Below, piece after piece: positions 45,201 to 50,658 of a stretch of 64,000 nucleotides of DNA. The notes below the pieces were generated by a model. That model saw only the letters and a program-made list of their open reading frames with translations. It had not been told where the DNA came from and did no database searches. A program made the position numbers and the translations under genes. Positions within the stretch are counted from its first letter, which is position 1. Each line of letters starts with the position of its first letter. The stretch is taken from NCBI GenBank assembly GCA_905178155.1, contig CAJINV010000011.1:1949939-2013938 (forward strand). Reading direction: 5' to 3'. This stretch comes from Amoebophrya sp. A120 (Eukaryota; Sar; Dinophyceae; Syndiniales; Amoebophryaceae).

Positions 45201-46574
45201 CGGGATTGCAGGCCAACGCCGGGGAATTTTTGAAGCGCCGGAAATTTTAGCGATTTTTTAACCAAGAAAACGGAGCGGGGTGCTCCCGCCTGATTGTCTC
45301 CATTTTTGTCCGGCTTCGCAACCTTCTTGTCAGCAGCAGTGCCGCCTTTGATTGTGGCCGAGGGCTTATTTTTCGGCGGCGCCATGTTGAGCGACTTCCG
45401 TACCTTCGGGAGGTCTCCTTCTTCAAATTCAGCGTCGAAGTCTATTCGTCGTTTGAGTGTGCGATCCTTAAACGCCGAGGTTGTGAGTACTGCTGTTGCG
45501 CTTGTTCTTTTCCGGTCCGCAGGGGATGTCCATAAATTTTCGTTCGTGTTTGACATGTGAATAAAAATCAATCCTATAGCGCGGCGGAATCAGAGATAGT
45601 CTGAGTGTGTTGTGGTGATTAGCAAGCGATACGGGTTCAGATTGTACACAAGTATTTTCGATTCAGATAGCAGTAGACAAAGAGCAAGGTAGTAGTAAAT
45701 CTTAAAACTTCAAGGCAGGTGAGAAATCGCTACGACACCAACACGGCTAATCTAGGGTGGAGGTTGTGATCGTGATCTCACGCAGATCTTGTTATTTCGT
45801 TGGATTTGCAAATTAGATTTTGTTGAAGCTATTCACTTTTTTTCGTTCTTTCGTGTTTTTGATTTTGTAGTGAGGTGCAGTATATCTATCGTTATTTCCG
45901 TGTTGGTGATAATGTCAATAAATCTTAAGCAAGTGATCTGGTAAAGGCTAACGTTTCTGATCTACGTTGTCGCTGTGGTGATATTAATACTCTAAGACCC
46001 CCCCCTCCCACCAGTAGGCGAGGAGAGAATTTCAAGGGTGCCTTGAGCCAAAAAGTCAAGATAAAGACCTGTTCACCGAATCTGTCATGCCTTCCAGACC
46101 TCCTAGTGTGCCTCCCTGCGCCATCGGCCACCTGCATGACACGTTTTATTGCACCCTTCCAGACTTCTCAGATACAGATGACAAATATTTGCATTTCACA
46201 CTCGTGCTGCCGCTGCCCTCTCTACTACTAGTACTCGCTTCTCCCTGTTCCGTCGAGAGGTGCGCTTTGGCAGCACTGATCGCCAGCTGCTCCTCGGCTT
46301 GTTTCGTCCCGGCGTGAACACTTGTGCTACTCCGACTTGAGAGTTTATCTTTACTCCGGCGGTTGGCAGAGGTTCTTCGTTTCCGTTTGCTATAATTTTG
46401 CGTGGAAGTAGATTTGTTTTTTTGCAAGGAGTGCGTGAGTGCCGCGGTTGTAGAGCTGCGTGGTCCCGCTATCATGTGGAGGGAAATCAGGCACGCGCCG
46501 ACGGACCGTAGGACCCGCAGCCGGTGGAGGGACTTCTTGCTGATATCTCGCGAGAAGAGTGCAGGTGGAGTCAT
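21202..46574 (-). CDS. Secreted multidomain protein with PAN/WSC-like and degenerate MsrB-like domains
   Basis: Twenty-nine exons; 26 of 28 introns are IEs and two are GT-AG (26202-26462, 23531-23701). Summed CDS 5622 nt, 1873 residues. Start ATG at 46574; basic N-terminus then VGACLISLHMIAG, a likely signal peptide or anchor. Order: Ser/Thr/Lys-rich (to ~140); His-rich HRHHHHR (~160); tandem repeats of a ~65-residue unit (~300-455, KFAELLRSANKI); an acidic/Gln-rich region in one large exon (29179-30612, Asp8 run); then a Cys-rich ectodomain with many N-glycosylation sequons. That part has Thr-rich linkers, a WSC-like segment (YIYVGCWYD, HACHKYC, GDYCSCTNN; ~1330-1480), a PAN/Apple-like segment (DIEMCGAMCWIYPSCVA; ~1566-1620) and an MsrB-like domain (~1640-1800: YDSRNGSLPVF, HYGWMVF, HLGYNIPDD, RYYVNLVCVAG). 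The catalytic Cys of MsrB (RYCVN in the neighbours) is Tyr, so it is probably inactive and may bind protein or glycan. Domain calls are by eye. Confidence 0.82.
21323..21575. mobile_element. Introner element, family A (1873-residue gene)
   Basis: 253 bp; repeat GTCGC at 21318-21322 and 21576-21580. Joins FVYRGR to RSKVSRAL in the last exon. Confidence 0.92.
22027..22359. mobile_element. Introner element, family D (1873-residue gene)
   Basis: 333 bp; repeat GCCAG at 22022-22026 and 22360-22364. Joins GDLHLA to YDQAHPM inside the MsrB-like domain. Confidence 0.92.
22429..22582. mobile_element. Introner element, family B (1873-residue gene)
   Basis: 154 bp; flanks GTTCC and GCTCC. Joins QNVGAME to PAWYFRQ. 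Confidence 0.9.
22849..23101. mobile_element. Introner element, family A (1873-residue gene)
   Basis: 253 bp; flanks AGCAG and AGCAC. Splits the PAN/Apple-like segment between CGAMC and WIYPSC. Confidence 0.9.
23220..23469. mobile_element. Introner element, family A (1873-residue gene)
   Basis: 250 bp; repeat CTGTC at 23215-23219 and 23470-23474. Joins RPGAD to STGLHIYA. Confidence 0.92.
23809..24060. mobile_element. Introner element, family A (1873-residue gene)
   Basis: 252 bp; flanks CCGTC and CCGCC. Joins NNIEYATA to DDWAGDSS. Confidence 0.9.
24500..24773. mobile_element. Introner element, family A (1873-residue gene)
   Basis: 274 bp; repeat ATCCG at 24495-24499 and 24774-24778. Joins FRLEDR to MQIKDTS within the WSC-like segment. 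Confidence 0.92.
24912..25217. mobile_element. Introner element, family A (1873-residue gene)
   Basis: 306 bp; flanks CGCAG and TACAG (3 of 5), an older or decayed site. Joins IKMVGC to EIEASTT. Confidence 0.85.
25267..25475. mobile_element. Introner element, family F (1873-residue gene)
   Basis: 209 bp; repeat AACTC at 25262-25266 and 25476-25480. Only 14 bases from the next IE, leaving a microexon. Confidence 0.92.
25490..25760. mobile_element. Introner element, family I (1873-residue gene)
   Basis: 271 bp; repeat TCATG at 25485-25489 and 25761-25765. Ends TGTAACGTGCTCAGC and GTTGAGCAGGTCATA; a second inverted pair, TCTCAAACGTT, lies just inside. The only family I copy in the window. Joins NWVGH to DPEFYCE. 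Confidence 0.85.
25893..26148. mobile_element. Introner element, family A (1873-residue gene)
   Basis: 256 bp; repeat GCAGC at 25888-25892 and 26149-26153. The inner part of the end repeat has lost the GGGTC core. Joins LTSML to PPMNESD. Confidence 0.9.
26544..26823. mobile_element. Introner element, family C (1873-residue gene)
   Basis: 280 bp; flanks GAAAT and GAAAG; left end mutated to TGTCCTG. Joins ALSNGTF to PAAKCATY. Confidence 0.87.
27183..27474. mobile_element. Introner element, family A (1873-residue gene)
   Basis: 292 bp; flanks TGGTG and TGGTT. Lies in a Thr-rich linker. Confidence 0.88.
27583..27809. mobile_element. Introner element, family F (1873-residue gene)
   Basis: 227 bp; repeat CATGT at 27578-27582 and 27810-27814. 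Joins IELENM to WTEYTEF. Confidence 0.92.
27919..28204. mobile_element. Introner element, family A (1873-residue gene)
   Basis: 286 bp; repeat GCCAG at 27914-27918 and 28205-28209. Joins GVVPDW to HVTYNNG. Confidence 0.92.
28305..28557. mobile_element. Introner element, family A (1873-residue gene)
   Basis: 253 bp; repeat GTTGG at 28300-28304 and 28558-28562. Joins WLAGPN to SDKDCNL. Confidence 0.92.
28610..28884. mobile_element. Introner element, family A (1873-residue gene)
   Basis: 275 bp; repeat CGGGG at 28605-28609 and 28885-28889. Joins TDFVDP to AWLYMETS. Only 52 bases from the preceding IE. Confidence 0.92.
28970..29178. mobile_element. Introner element, family D (1873-residue gene)
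   Basis: 209 bp; repeat CACTC at 28965-28969 and 29179-29183. Joins GCQGTE to CDDADLV. Confidence 0.92.
30613..30889. mobile_element. Introner element, family A (1873-residue gene)
   Basis: 277 bp; flanks CGCCC and CGGGT match only in part. Removal of element plus five bases still keeps the frame (NDVGP to ENYASW). Confidence 0.85.
30989..31202. mobile_element. Introner element, family F (1873-residue gene)
   Basis: 214 bp; repeat TTCAG at 30984-30988 and 31203-31207. The paralogous site in the second repeat unit (31658-31662) is uninterrupted. Confidence 0.93.
31362..31613. mobile_element. Introner element, family A (1873-residue gene)
   Basis: 252 bp; repeat ACTTC at 31357-31361 and 31614-31618. 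The paralogous site at 30940-30944 is empty. Confidence 0.93.
31701..31911. mobile_element. Introner element, family F (1873-residue gene)
   Basis: 211 bp; repeat CCTGC at 31696-31700 and 31912-31916. The paralogous site at 31238-31242 is empty. Confidence 0.93.
31948..32227. mobile_element. Introner element, family C (1873-residue gene)
   Basis: 280 bp; repeat AACGA at 31943-31947 and 32228-32232. The paralogous site at 31269-31273 is empty. Confidence 0.93.
32295..33240. mobile_element. Introner element, family H, enlarged by a nested insertion
   Basis: 946 bp; repeat TTCTT at 32290-32294 and 33241-33245. Ends TATTACAATGAAAAGTGCCC and a mirrored GGGGCATTTTTCATTGCAATA-like right end. The paralogous site at 31286-31290 is empty. 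About 637 bp of its length is an internal insertion (32467-33083 plus a target copy). Confidence 0.87.
32467..33083. mobile_element. Nested 617-bp insertion with 20-bp flanking repeat
   Basis: Flanked by a perfect 20-bp direct repeat at 32447-32466 and 33084-33103, the length expected of target-primed retrotransposition rather than of an IE. Contains CCTGAGGT in tandem (about 32520-32541) and an AT-rich patch near 32935-32960. No poly-A tail and no recognisable ORF. Origin unknown. Confidence 0.6.
33760..34012. mobile_element. Introner element, family A (1873-residue gene)
   Basis: 253 bp; repeat GCCTT at 33755-33759 and 34013-34017. Joins NDLIVKA to AKKHRD. Confidence 0.92.
34259..34315 (-). 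other. LINE 3' end: hairpin and ACT-repeat tail
   Basis: On the minus strand a stem TACCC/GGGTA closes a loop of nine bases, followed by about five ACT units that abut the target repeat. Such a short repeat tail replaces poly-A in several LINE groups and may serve as the priming site. Confidence 0.6.
34316..45556 (-). CDS. LINE polyprotein: APE-type endonuclease, reverse transcriptase, zinc finger
   Basis: Open without stop from 43595 to 34316, where the first ATG is at 43558 (3080 residues). Upstream of the DNA transposon the frame continues to an ATG at 45556; counting one copy of the 6-bp target, the whole ORF is 9543 nt, 3180 residues. From the ATG at 43558: N-terminal ~1600 residues of unknown, polar sequence; APE endonuclease from about 1635 (KLSCVNMCGAG, AAYYAPTSG, GGDLNAHIG near 1864, DHSAIEIA); reverse transcriptase from about 2200 (NYRFLVISPLLMKL, PFGFRAGVGTLDSL, IDLRKAFPSLDERLM, GTKEGCVSSPLL, FADDTTLF near 2420); C-terminal CxxC...HxxxxH finger near 2918 (CIPCGLTF) and a second His/Cys cluster. 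The FADD box and GGDLNAH are intact. No RNase H seen. Single-ORF organisation of this length is unusual for LINEs. Confidence 0.88.
43938..44300. repeat. TTCTAA-rich satellite and hairpins within DNA transposon
   Basis: From 43938 to about 44165 the strand reads as irregular units of 10-22 bp built from CCTTCTAA and TTTCCCC. Next come nested palindromes: GCTCCCCGGA with TCCGGGGAGC, TGCAAAATCC with GGATTTTGCA, and an outer GTCGAAATCC with GGATTTCGAC. Confidence 0.75.
44552..44883. repeat. 332-bp direct duplication, copy 1
   Basis: Identical by eye to 44963-45294 over 332 bp, including the transposon end TCCCGCCTGA. Copy 1 is followed by unrelated GC-rich sequence rather than the LINE target, then a single N at 44962. 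Confidence 0.85.
44963..45294. repeat. 332-bp direct duplication, copy 2
   Basis: Starts directly after the N and runs to the true transposon end, which abuts the TTGTCT target. The arrangement fits an assembly join between two transposon copies as well as a real duplication. Confidence 0.85.
46042..46053 (-). other. Spliced-leader relic at LINE 5' end
   Basis: Minus strand TTTTGGCTCAAG, identical to the last 12 nt of the conserved dinoflagellate spliced leader, immediately inside the target repeat. Suggests the LINE RNA was trans-spliced before reverse transcription. Confidence 0.72.
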
Positions 46575-47213
46575 CGTTGCCAAGTCAAGCTGACACTTCT
46601 ACACGTCAAATATGAATAAAACACACACACGAGCTGCACGATCAAAACCAAAACCAAAGCCACGAAAACACGAAGAGAAAATAAATACAACCTGACGTGC
46701 GCTGGCGCTACGTGTAAGAATCAGAGTTAAGCACTTCCTCTCCTATCTGTGTATGCGGGACACGACCCGCTTCTGCCCTCAGACCTCAAAACCTCGCCCC
46801 TTTTTTTTATTTTCATCGCGCTTCCTCATTTGACTGCTTTTTATTCAATCTTCACTCGGCGTTCGCAAGTACAAGCAAGGACAACACAAGGACAAGCAGC
46901 TTGGGCGTGCACTATTTGATAGGTAACTGCAGCAGCCCCTTCGCCATGCACTTCTTCATCAGGGTCGCATTGAGCGCCGCCTTCCTGGCATTTCATTGCC
47001 CGCTCAACAAAGGTTTCACATTTTATCGTGCTTCTACATCGATCTGCAAGAAGAACTTGCGTTCTGAGTTCGCGTTGATTCCCGAGCTGTAGTGCTGTCA
47101 AGAATTTATCTAACATCGTGTCAAGAATTAATCTCTAACACACTTCATCGCTGGCTTCCAAAAGCTTAGTAGAGAGGAGGGTCAATCTCGATGTAAAAAT
47201 ATTTCGTCCTCAT
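46575..47213. other. Intergenic, nothing recognised
   Basis: Between the small MsrB-like gene stop and the 1873-residue gene start. The bases before the start, AGTGTCAG, resemble the sequence before the HAD gene start and may be a trans-splice acceptor. AC-repeat at about 46619-46630. Confidence 0.4.
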
Positions 47214-50200
47214 CAGTCCGTCGTCACTGCCGGTGGCTTTCCGGCCACGCAAATCAAGTTGATGCAATATCGGTCTTTCCCCTCCTGGTCCTGAAATTTG
47301 TGCCCCAGCTTATGGTCTCCTAAACGGCCGTTACATTCTCAAGAACTGTTTTTCTGAACAAGTATCTGTGAGTGGGAGCCGAGAAAGTTTTTTCATGGAA
47401 AGCGAAAGGCACGATCAAGAGAGTTCTTCGCATTACAAATTCTCAAACCTGCAAATCTCCTTAGCTTAGTCAACTGTAATATGTTGAGGACGGGCAAGGT
47501 GACGCAAAAGTTGATTACAGCATAACAGTTTATAGAATGCAACACCTGCGGAAGCTATCGTAAGAAAAAAGTGTTTCACTGTATCAATCTGTAAGGATCT
47601 TTTAAGTGTTGCATATACAAGGTCGCTACACATGACAAAAAAAAAATTTGCCATGCGTACTTCCTAAGAGAAAACACGTTGAAAAACCCACGATTGTCTT
47701 GCATGTGTAGCGAGACAAATCAATCATGCGTCTGTGTATGTGTTGCATTCTATGTCGATGACAAGTTTACGTACAGCAAAACAGTTTTTTCTTGCGATAG
47801 ACTGAAGATAAAAATGCGTTCCAGCCTTGGACAACACCTCGTGGTGGTAGTTCGAAGCCGGGTATCAAATGCAAATATGTGTGGGTCTGGAAACTTGTGT
47901 TGCTGAGACTTGCATTGCAGACTTGGTCCTTGTACGGCATACTAGCATAACAAGTTAAACTCGGCTTATTGCCGCGGATTCGTTCCTCGTGTTTAGCATT
48001 ACAAGCTGGCTTCCAGCACGAGGACAAAAGAAACGGCCACTCGTATTCATGCATCACAGATCTTGTTGTCCTTGAAGTCTTGCATTGCAAATCCAGACCC
48101 AGACAGATTAATTTGCAGTTAGTACCGGGAGCTCGGTAATATTTTCCGTGATCACTTCCCCCGCCCGGAAGGACGGCCAGCCGTGCTGTATTCTGAGAAA
48201 AAACGTCCACCCCGGAGTTGTCCTTGTCACGTATGCAAATCTGCATGCCAAAAGCGTTTATCATGCGGAGCCCCATGAGACGCATTTTCTAGTCGTGATT
48301 TGGAGTTTTTTATGCCAGCATCAGCATGGTGCGCTAGAACTGCGATGCTACTAAACTAGGTATAAACAGGATAACACTATGAGGGCAAAAAACTTGTCAT
48401 GCGAAACAACCAAAGCTGGTTGATTTGTCTTGCAGATTTCCCATGTTGACTCTGGTGTGATGTGGGCCCCGTTTGTGGTCAGGATATGCTGCGAGCTTTC
48501 CTCCTTCCACTCCTCGAAGCTGCGCGGCGCGGCCGCAGCATTGCTCGCCGCGGTGCCGTATGCACTGCAAAAGTACCGCACTCGTACCAGTAATTGCAGT
48601 TATGCATTACAAATCTAGGTTGTTAAGATCAATCCGCATTACAGAGTCAATTTATTTGTAATGCTGAGCTAATTTGTATTGCAATTCATACTGATACTAG
48701 TAGGATACTTCTGCAGTTCATATGCTGGTCTCTTCCTCGGCCGCGTCTTGTTCTACCTCCGCAGTAGTTCCATCATGCGTGGTCGTTCCCTCGGCGTCCA
48801 CGGTCAAATTCTTGGCCGGGAAGCGAAACACTATGGATTTGTCAGGCTAGAAATCGGCAAAGGTGAAATGTTGACTTGTCATGCATAAAATGCGACACAG
48901 AGACTGATTCTGTTGCACAGGACGCAATGGAGGCAGATTGTAAGTAATGCTGGCAACGGTCAAGAGTTGGGCTGCGGACTAGCATGACACAAGGGAGCTC
49001 CTTTGCTCTGAACAGCATGACAGAGTCGCTTCCGGCGCGGAAAAAATTTGTCTTCATGCGCCGATTATAGTCTTTGGGATTGGGTCCAACTCCAACTGTT
49101 ATCAATTTTGTGCATTACAAATTATTTCAACTTTGTCGATTTCGACCCCCGAACCCCCATAAACACCGGGGTCCCCGTATCCGCCGCGTCGTAAAACAGC
49201 ACCGGTAATCAACCGCAAATATGTCTGGGTCTGGAAGTAGAGTCCGAGTTTGTCATGCTAGGTCCGATCGACAGAGAAATCTGTATTGCATGATCCGCAA
49301 CACCAGTGCCAACTCTTCCGTGCCCAAAGGCAACACTTCTCATGCGGAATTGACATCGAAGAGCCTTCCAAAATAAACTTGTGATGCTGGAGCCCGCATT
49401 GCAAACCTTCTCGGTCATGCGAACCCTGCATGACAAGCCTTAAAGTGCTCCTGACCCAGACATATTTGCAGTGGATCATACCGGTTTCTCCGGCGTGGCG
49501 TGCTTCATTTCCTCGAACAGCTTCTCCCGGCCCGGGAGCGCGTGGTCGAAGTAGCCCGCGTTCTCCGCTCCGTCGTGGTTGTTGCACTATCGTAGGAAAA
49601 AATCCCCCCTCCCCATACTGAAAAGGCATCCTGCTAAAAATTTGTGATGCAGATTTGTTACGACAGATTCTCTCTCTCTTGCAAGGGGACAAATGCAAAG
49701 AGTCCGCCGCTTTATGCCAGCGATTTGTAATGCTGTTGCGCCTACATCGAAGGCCTCTGCTATTCTGAGCACCTACACAGAAACCGCCCTACGCAGCCTG
49801 AGGCTTTGCCTGCAGTGCCTCGTTGCAAGACAGAGCTGATTTGTGTACACAAATCCAGCAACAGAAATTTACGCTTCAATATGGGGAGGGGGGATTTTTC
49901 CTCTCAATATGCAGCAGATAAAGTTCGCGTTCGCCGTGTCGTATCAAAAGGGAAAAATCCCCCTCCCCATATCGAAATGGAAATCTGTGATGCAGGATTT
50001 GGGTACACAAATCGGATTTGTCTTGCAGTAAGGCATCGCAGCCAGATCCTCGGCCTAGGTAGGGGCCTATAGGTCTAGTTGCTTAGCATTGCAAACGGGC
50101 GTACCCTAGGCGCAACAGCATGCCAAATTGCTTCCATAATGGTGCAGAAGCCTCTGCGCTTGTCTCCTTGCAAGACAGACGTGATTTGCGACCTCATATC

Positions 50201-50658
50201 AGCAACACAAATTCTCGGAAACAAACCATTTCGATATGGGGAGGGGGGATTTTTCCTCAGAATATGTCGCTGCCCCACTTTAGGCTGCCCGAAGTGACGT
50301 TGCAGAAGGGCTGGCGGGCGGTTGCCGCGGTTTTCCCCGTCGCCGCTGCTGCAGAGACGACCTTTCCAGCGGCAGTTGGGCCCGTGCCGGTGGCCGGTGG
50401 GTCGGCGGTCGGCTTGTCGTCGGCGGAAGCAAGGAAAGAAGTAAAGTACGGGTCCTGTTTGGGTTCGTATCTCGTATGGTGTGCAGAAGTTGTACCAGCG
50501 ACCCGCTGCTCGATGCGAACTGCAGGAAGTGACTCCTCGGCTGCAAAGGACGTTTCTACACGAAGCGCACTCGCAGTCGCAGCTTTCGTGGCGGAACAGG
50601 GCACAAGGAGCGGTTGGCCGACGAAGAGAGAATGCAATGCTGCCTGCTGGGAGAACAT
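47214..50658 (-). CDS. MsrB-like protein (peptide-methionine R-sulfoxide reductase domain)
   Basis: Start ATG at 50658; nine exons: 50265-50658, 49910-49941, 49481-49587, 49162-49206, 48723-48831, 48487-48558, 48125-48188, about 47814-47862, 47214-47309; 310 residues if exon 9 starts at CTG. The first 130 residues start with a possible signal peptide (LHSLFVGQPLLVPCSA) and are Ala/Thr/Pro-rich. The domain runs from FICCNNHDGAE through VLFYDAADTGTPVFRFPA, RSFEEWKEESSQ and HGWPSFRAGEV to LGHKFQDQEG and RYCINLICVAG. GWPSF, HLGH and RYCIN are MsrB signatures and the Cys of RYCIN is the catalytic one. The exon 8-9 junction is unresolved: no GT follows the last clear codon (GTH), and a family F IE lies inside this intron. 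Activity in repair of oxidised methionine, perhaps extracellular, is inferred. Confidence 0.82.
47556..47799. mobile_element. Introner element, family F, within a longer intron
   Basis: 244 bp with family F ends, but the flanks GAAGC and GACTG do not match, and the exon edges lie about 14 and 245 bases away. Either it landed in an existing intron or its flanks have decayed. Confidence 0.7.
47863..48124. mobile_element. Introner element, family A (small MsrB gene)
   Basis: 262 bp; repeat CCGGG at 47858-47862 and 48125-48129. Joins NITELP to ASNYHHEV. Confidence 0.91.
48189..48486. mobile_element. Introner element, family C (small MsrB gene)
   Basis: 298 bp; repeat TGCTG at 48184-48188 and 48487-48491. 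Splits the GWPSF motif region: WKEESSQ joins HGWPSFRA. Confidence 0.92.
48559..48722. mobile_element. Introner element, family B (small MsrB gene)
   Basis: 164 bp; flanks TGCCG and TGCTG. Joins AEEETS to TAASNAAA. Confidence 0.9.
48832..49161. mobile_element. Introner element, family E (small MsrB gene)
   Basis: 330 bp; repeat AACAC at 48827-48831 and 49162-49166. Diverged family E ends (TATGGATTTGTCAGGC, CCCCCGAACCCCCATA). Joins TGTPVF to RFPAKN. Confidence 0.9.
49207..49480. mobile_element. Introner element, family A (small MsrB gene)
   Basis: 274 bp; repeat CCGGT at 49202-49206 and 49481-49485; left end AATCAACCGC. Joins HATPEKP to VLFYDAA. Confidence 0.9.
49588..49909. mobile_element. 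Introner element, family D (small MsrB gene)
   Basis: 322 bp; flanks TGCAC and TGCAG. Joins ANFICC to NNHDGAE. The next IE is only 32 bases away. Confidence 0.9.
49942..50264. mobile_element. Introner element, family D (small MsrB gene)
   Basis: 323 bp; repeat TGTCG at 49937-49941 and 50265-50269. Same family as its neighbour but in the opposite orientation to the copy in SulP by internal words. Joins LKWGSD to TANANFI. Confidence 0.9.

Larger units (their letters stand above)
43602..45293. mobile_element. DNA transposon (non-autonomous) inside the LINE ORF
   Basis: Perfect 10-bp inverted ends TCAGGCGGGA and TCCCGCCTGA, extended imperfectly (both carry CCGCTCCG about 15 bases in). Target repeat TTGTCT, 6 bp, at 43596-43601 and 45294-45299. 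Excision with one target copy fuses the two LINE ORF parts in frame (PDKNGD to NKDKADK). No transposase domain recognised in its ORFs. The interior contains TTCTAA satellite, hairpins and a suspect duplication with an N. Confidence 0.82.
34259..46053 (-). mobile_element. LINE-type non-LTR retrotransposon, near full length
   Basis: Minus-strand element inside a family A introner, flanked by a 5-bp repeat AGTCA at 34254-34258 and 46054-46058. Its 5' end (46053) begins with TTTTGGCTCAAG, the 3' end of the dinoflagellate spliced leader. Then come about 500 nt of leader, a very long ORF, a short 3' UTR with a small hairpin (TACCC/GGGTA around 34285) and a tail of ACT repeats. The ORF is split by a DNA transposon (43602-45293). 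Without that insertion the element is about 10.1 kb. Confidence 0.87.
34078..46200. mobile_element. Introner element, family A, expanded to 12.1 kb by a LINE
   Basis: Repeat CTCGT at 34073-34077 and 46201-46205. The left part (34078-34253) matches family A up to the conserved TTTCTCATGCAGGATAGG word; the right part resumes near 46060 with AATCTGTCATGC and ends GACAAATATTTGCATTTCACA. Removing everything between, plus one repeat, joins SREGSGST to RVDATAEG in frame, linking the first exon of the 1873-residue gene to the rest. Confidence 0.88.

Noticed and set aside
44639-45571. Two similar ORFs read as a duplicated gene
   Set aside because: They are the 332-bp duplicated transposon end fused on one side to the LINE N-terminus and on the other to sequence next to an N.
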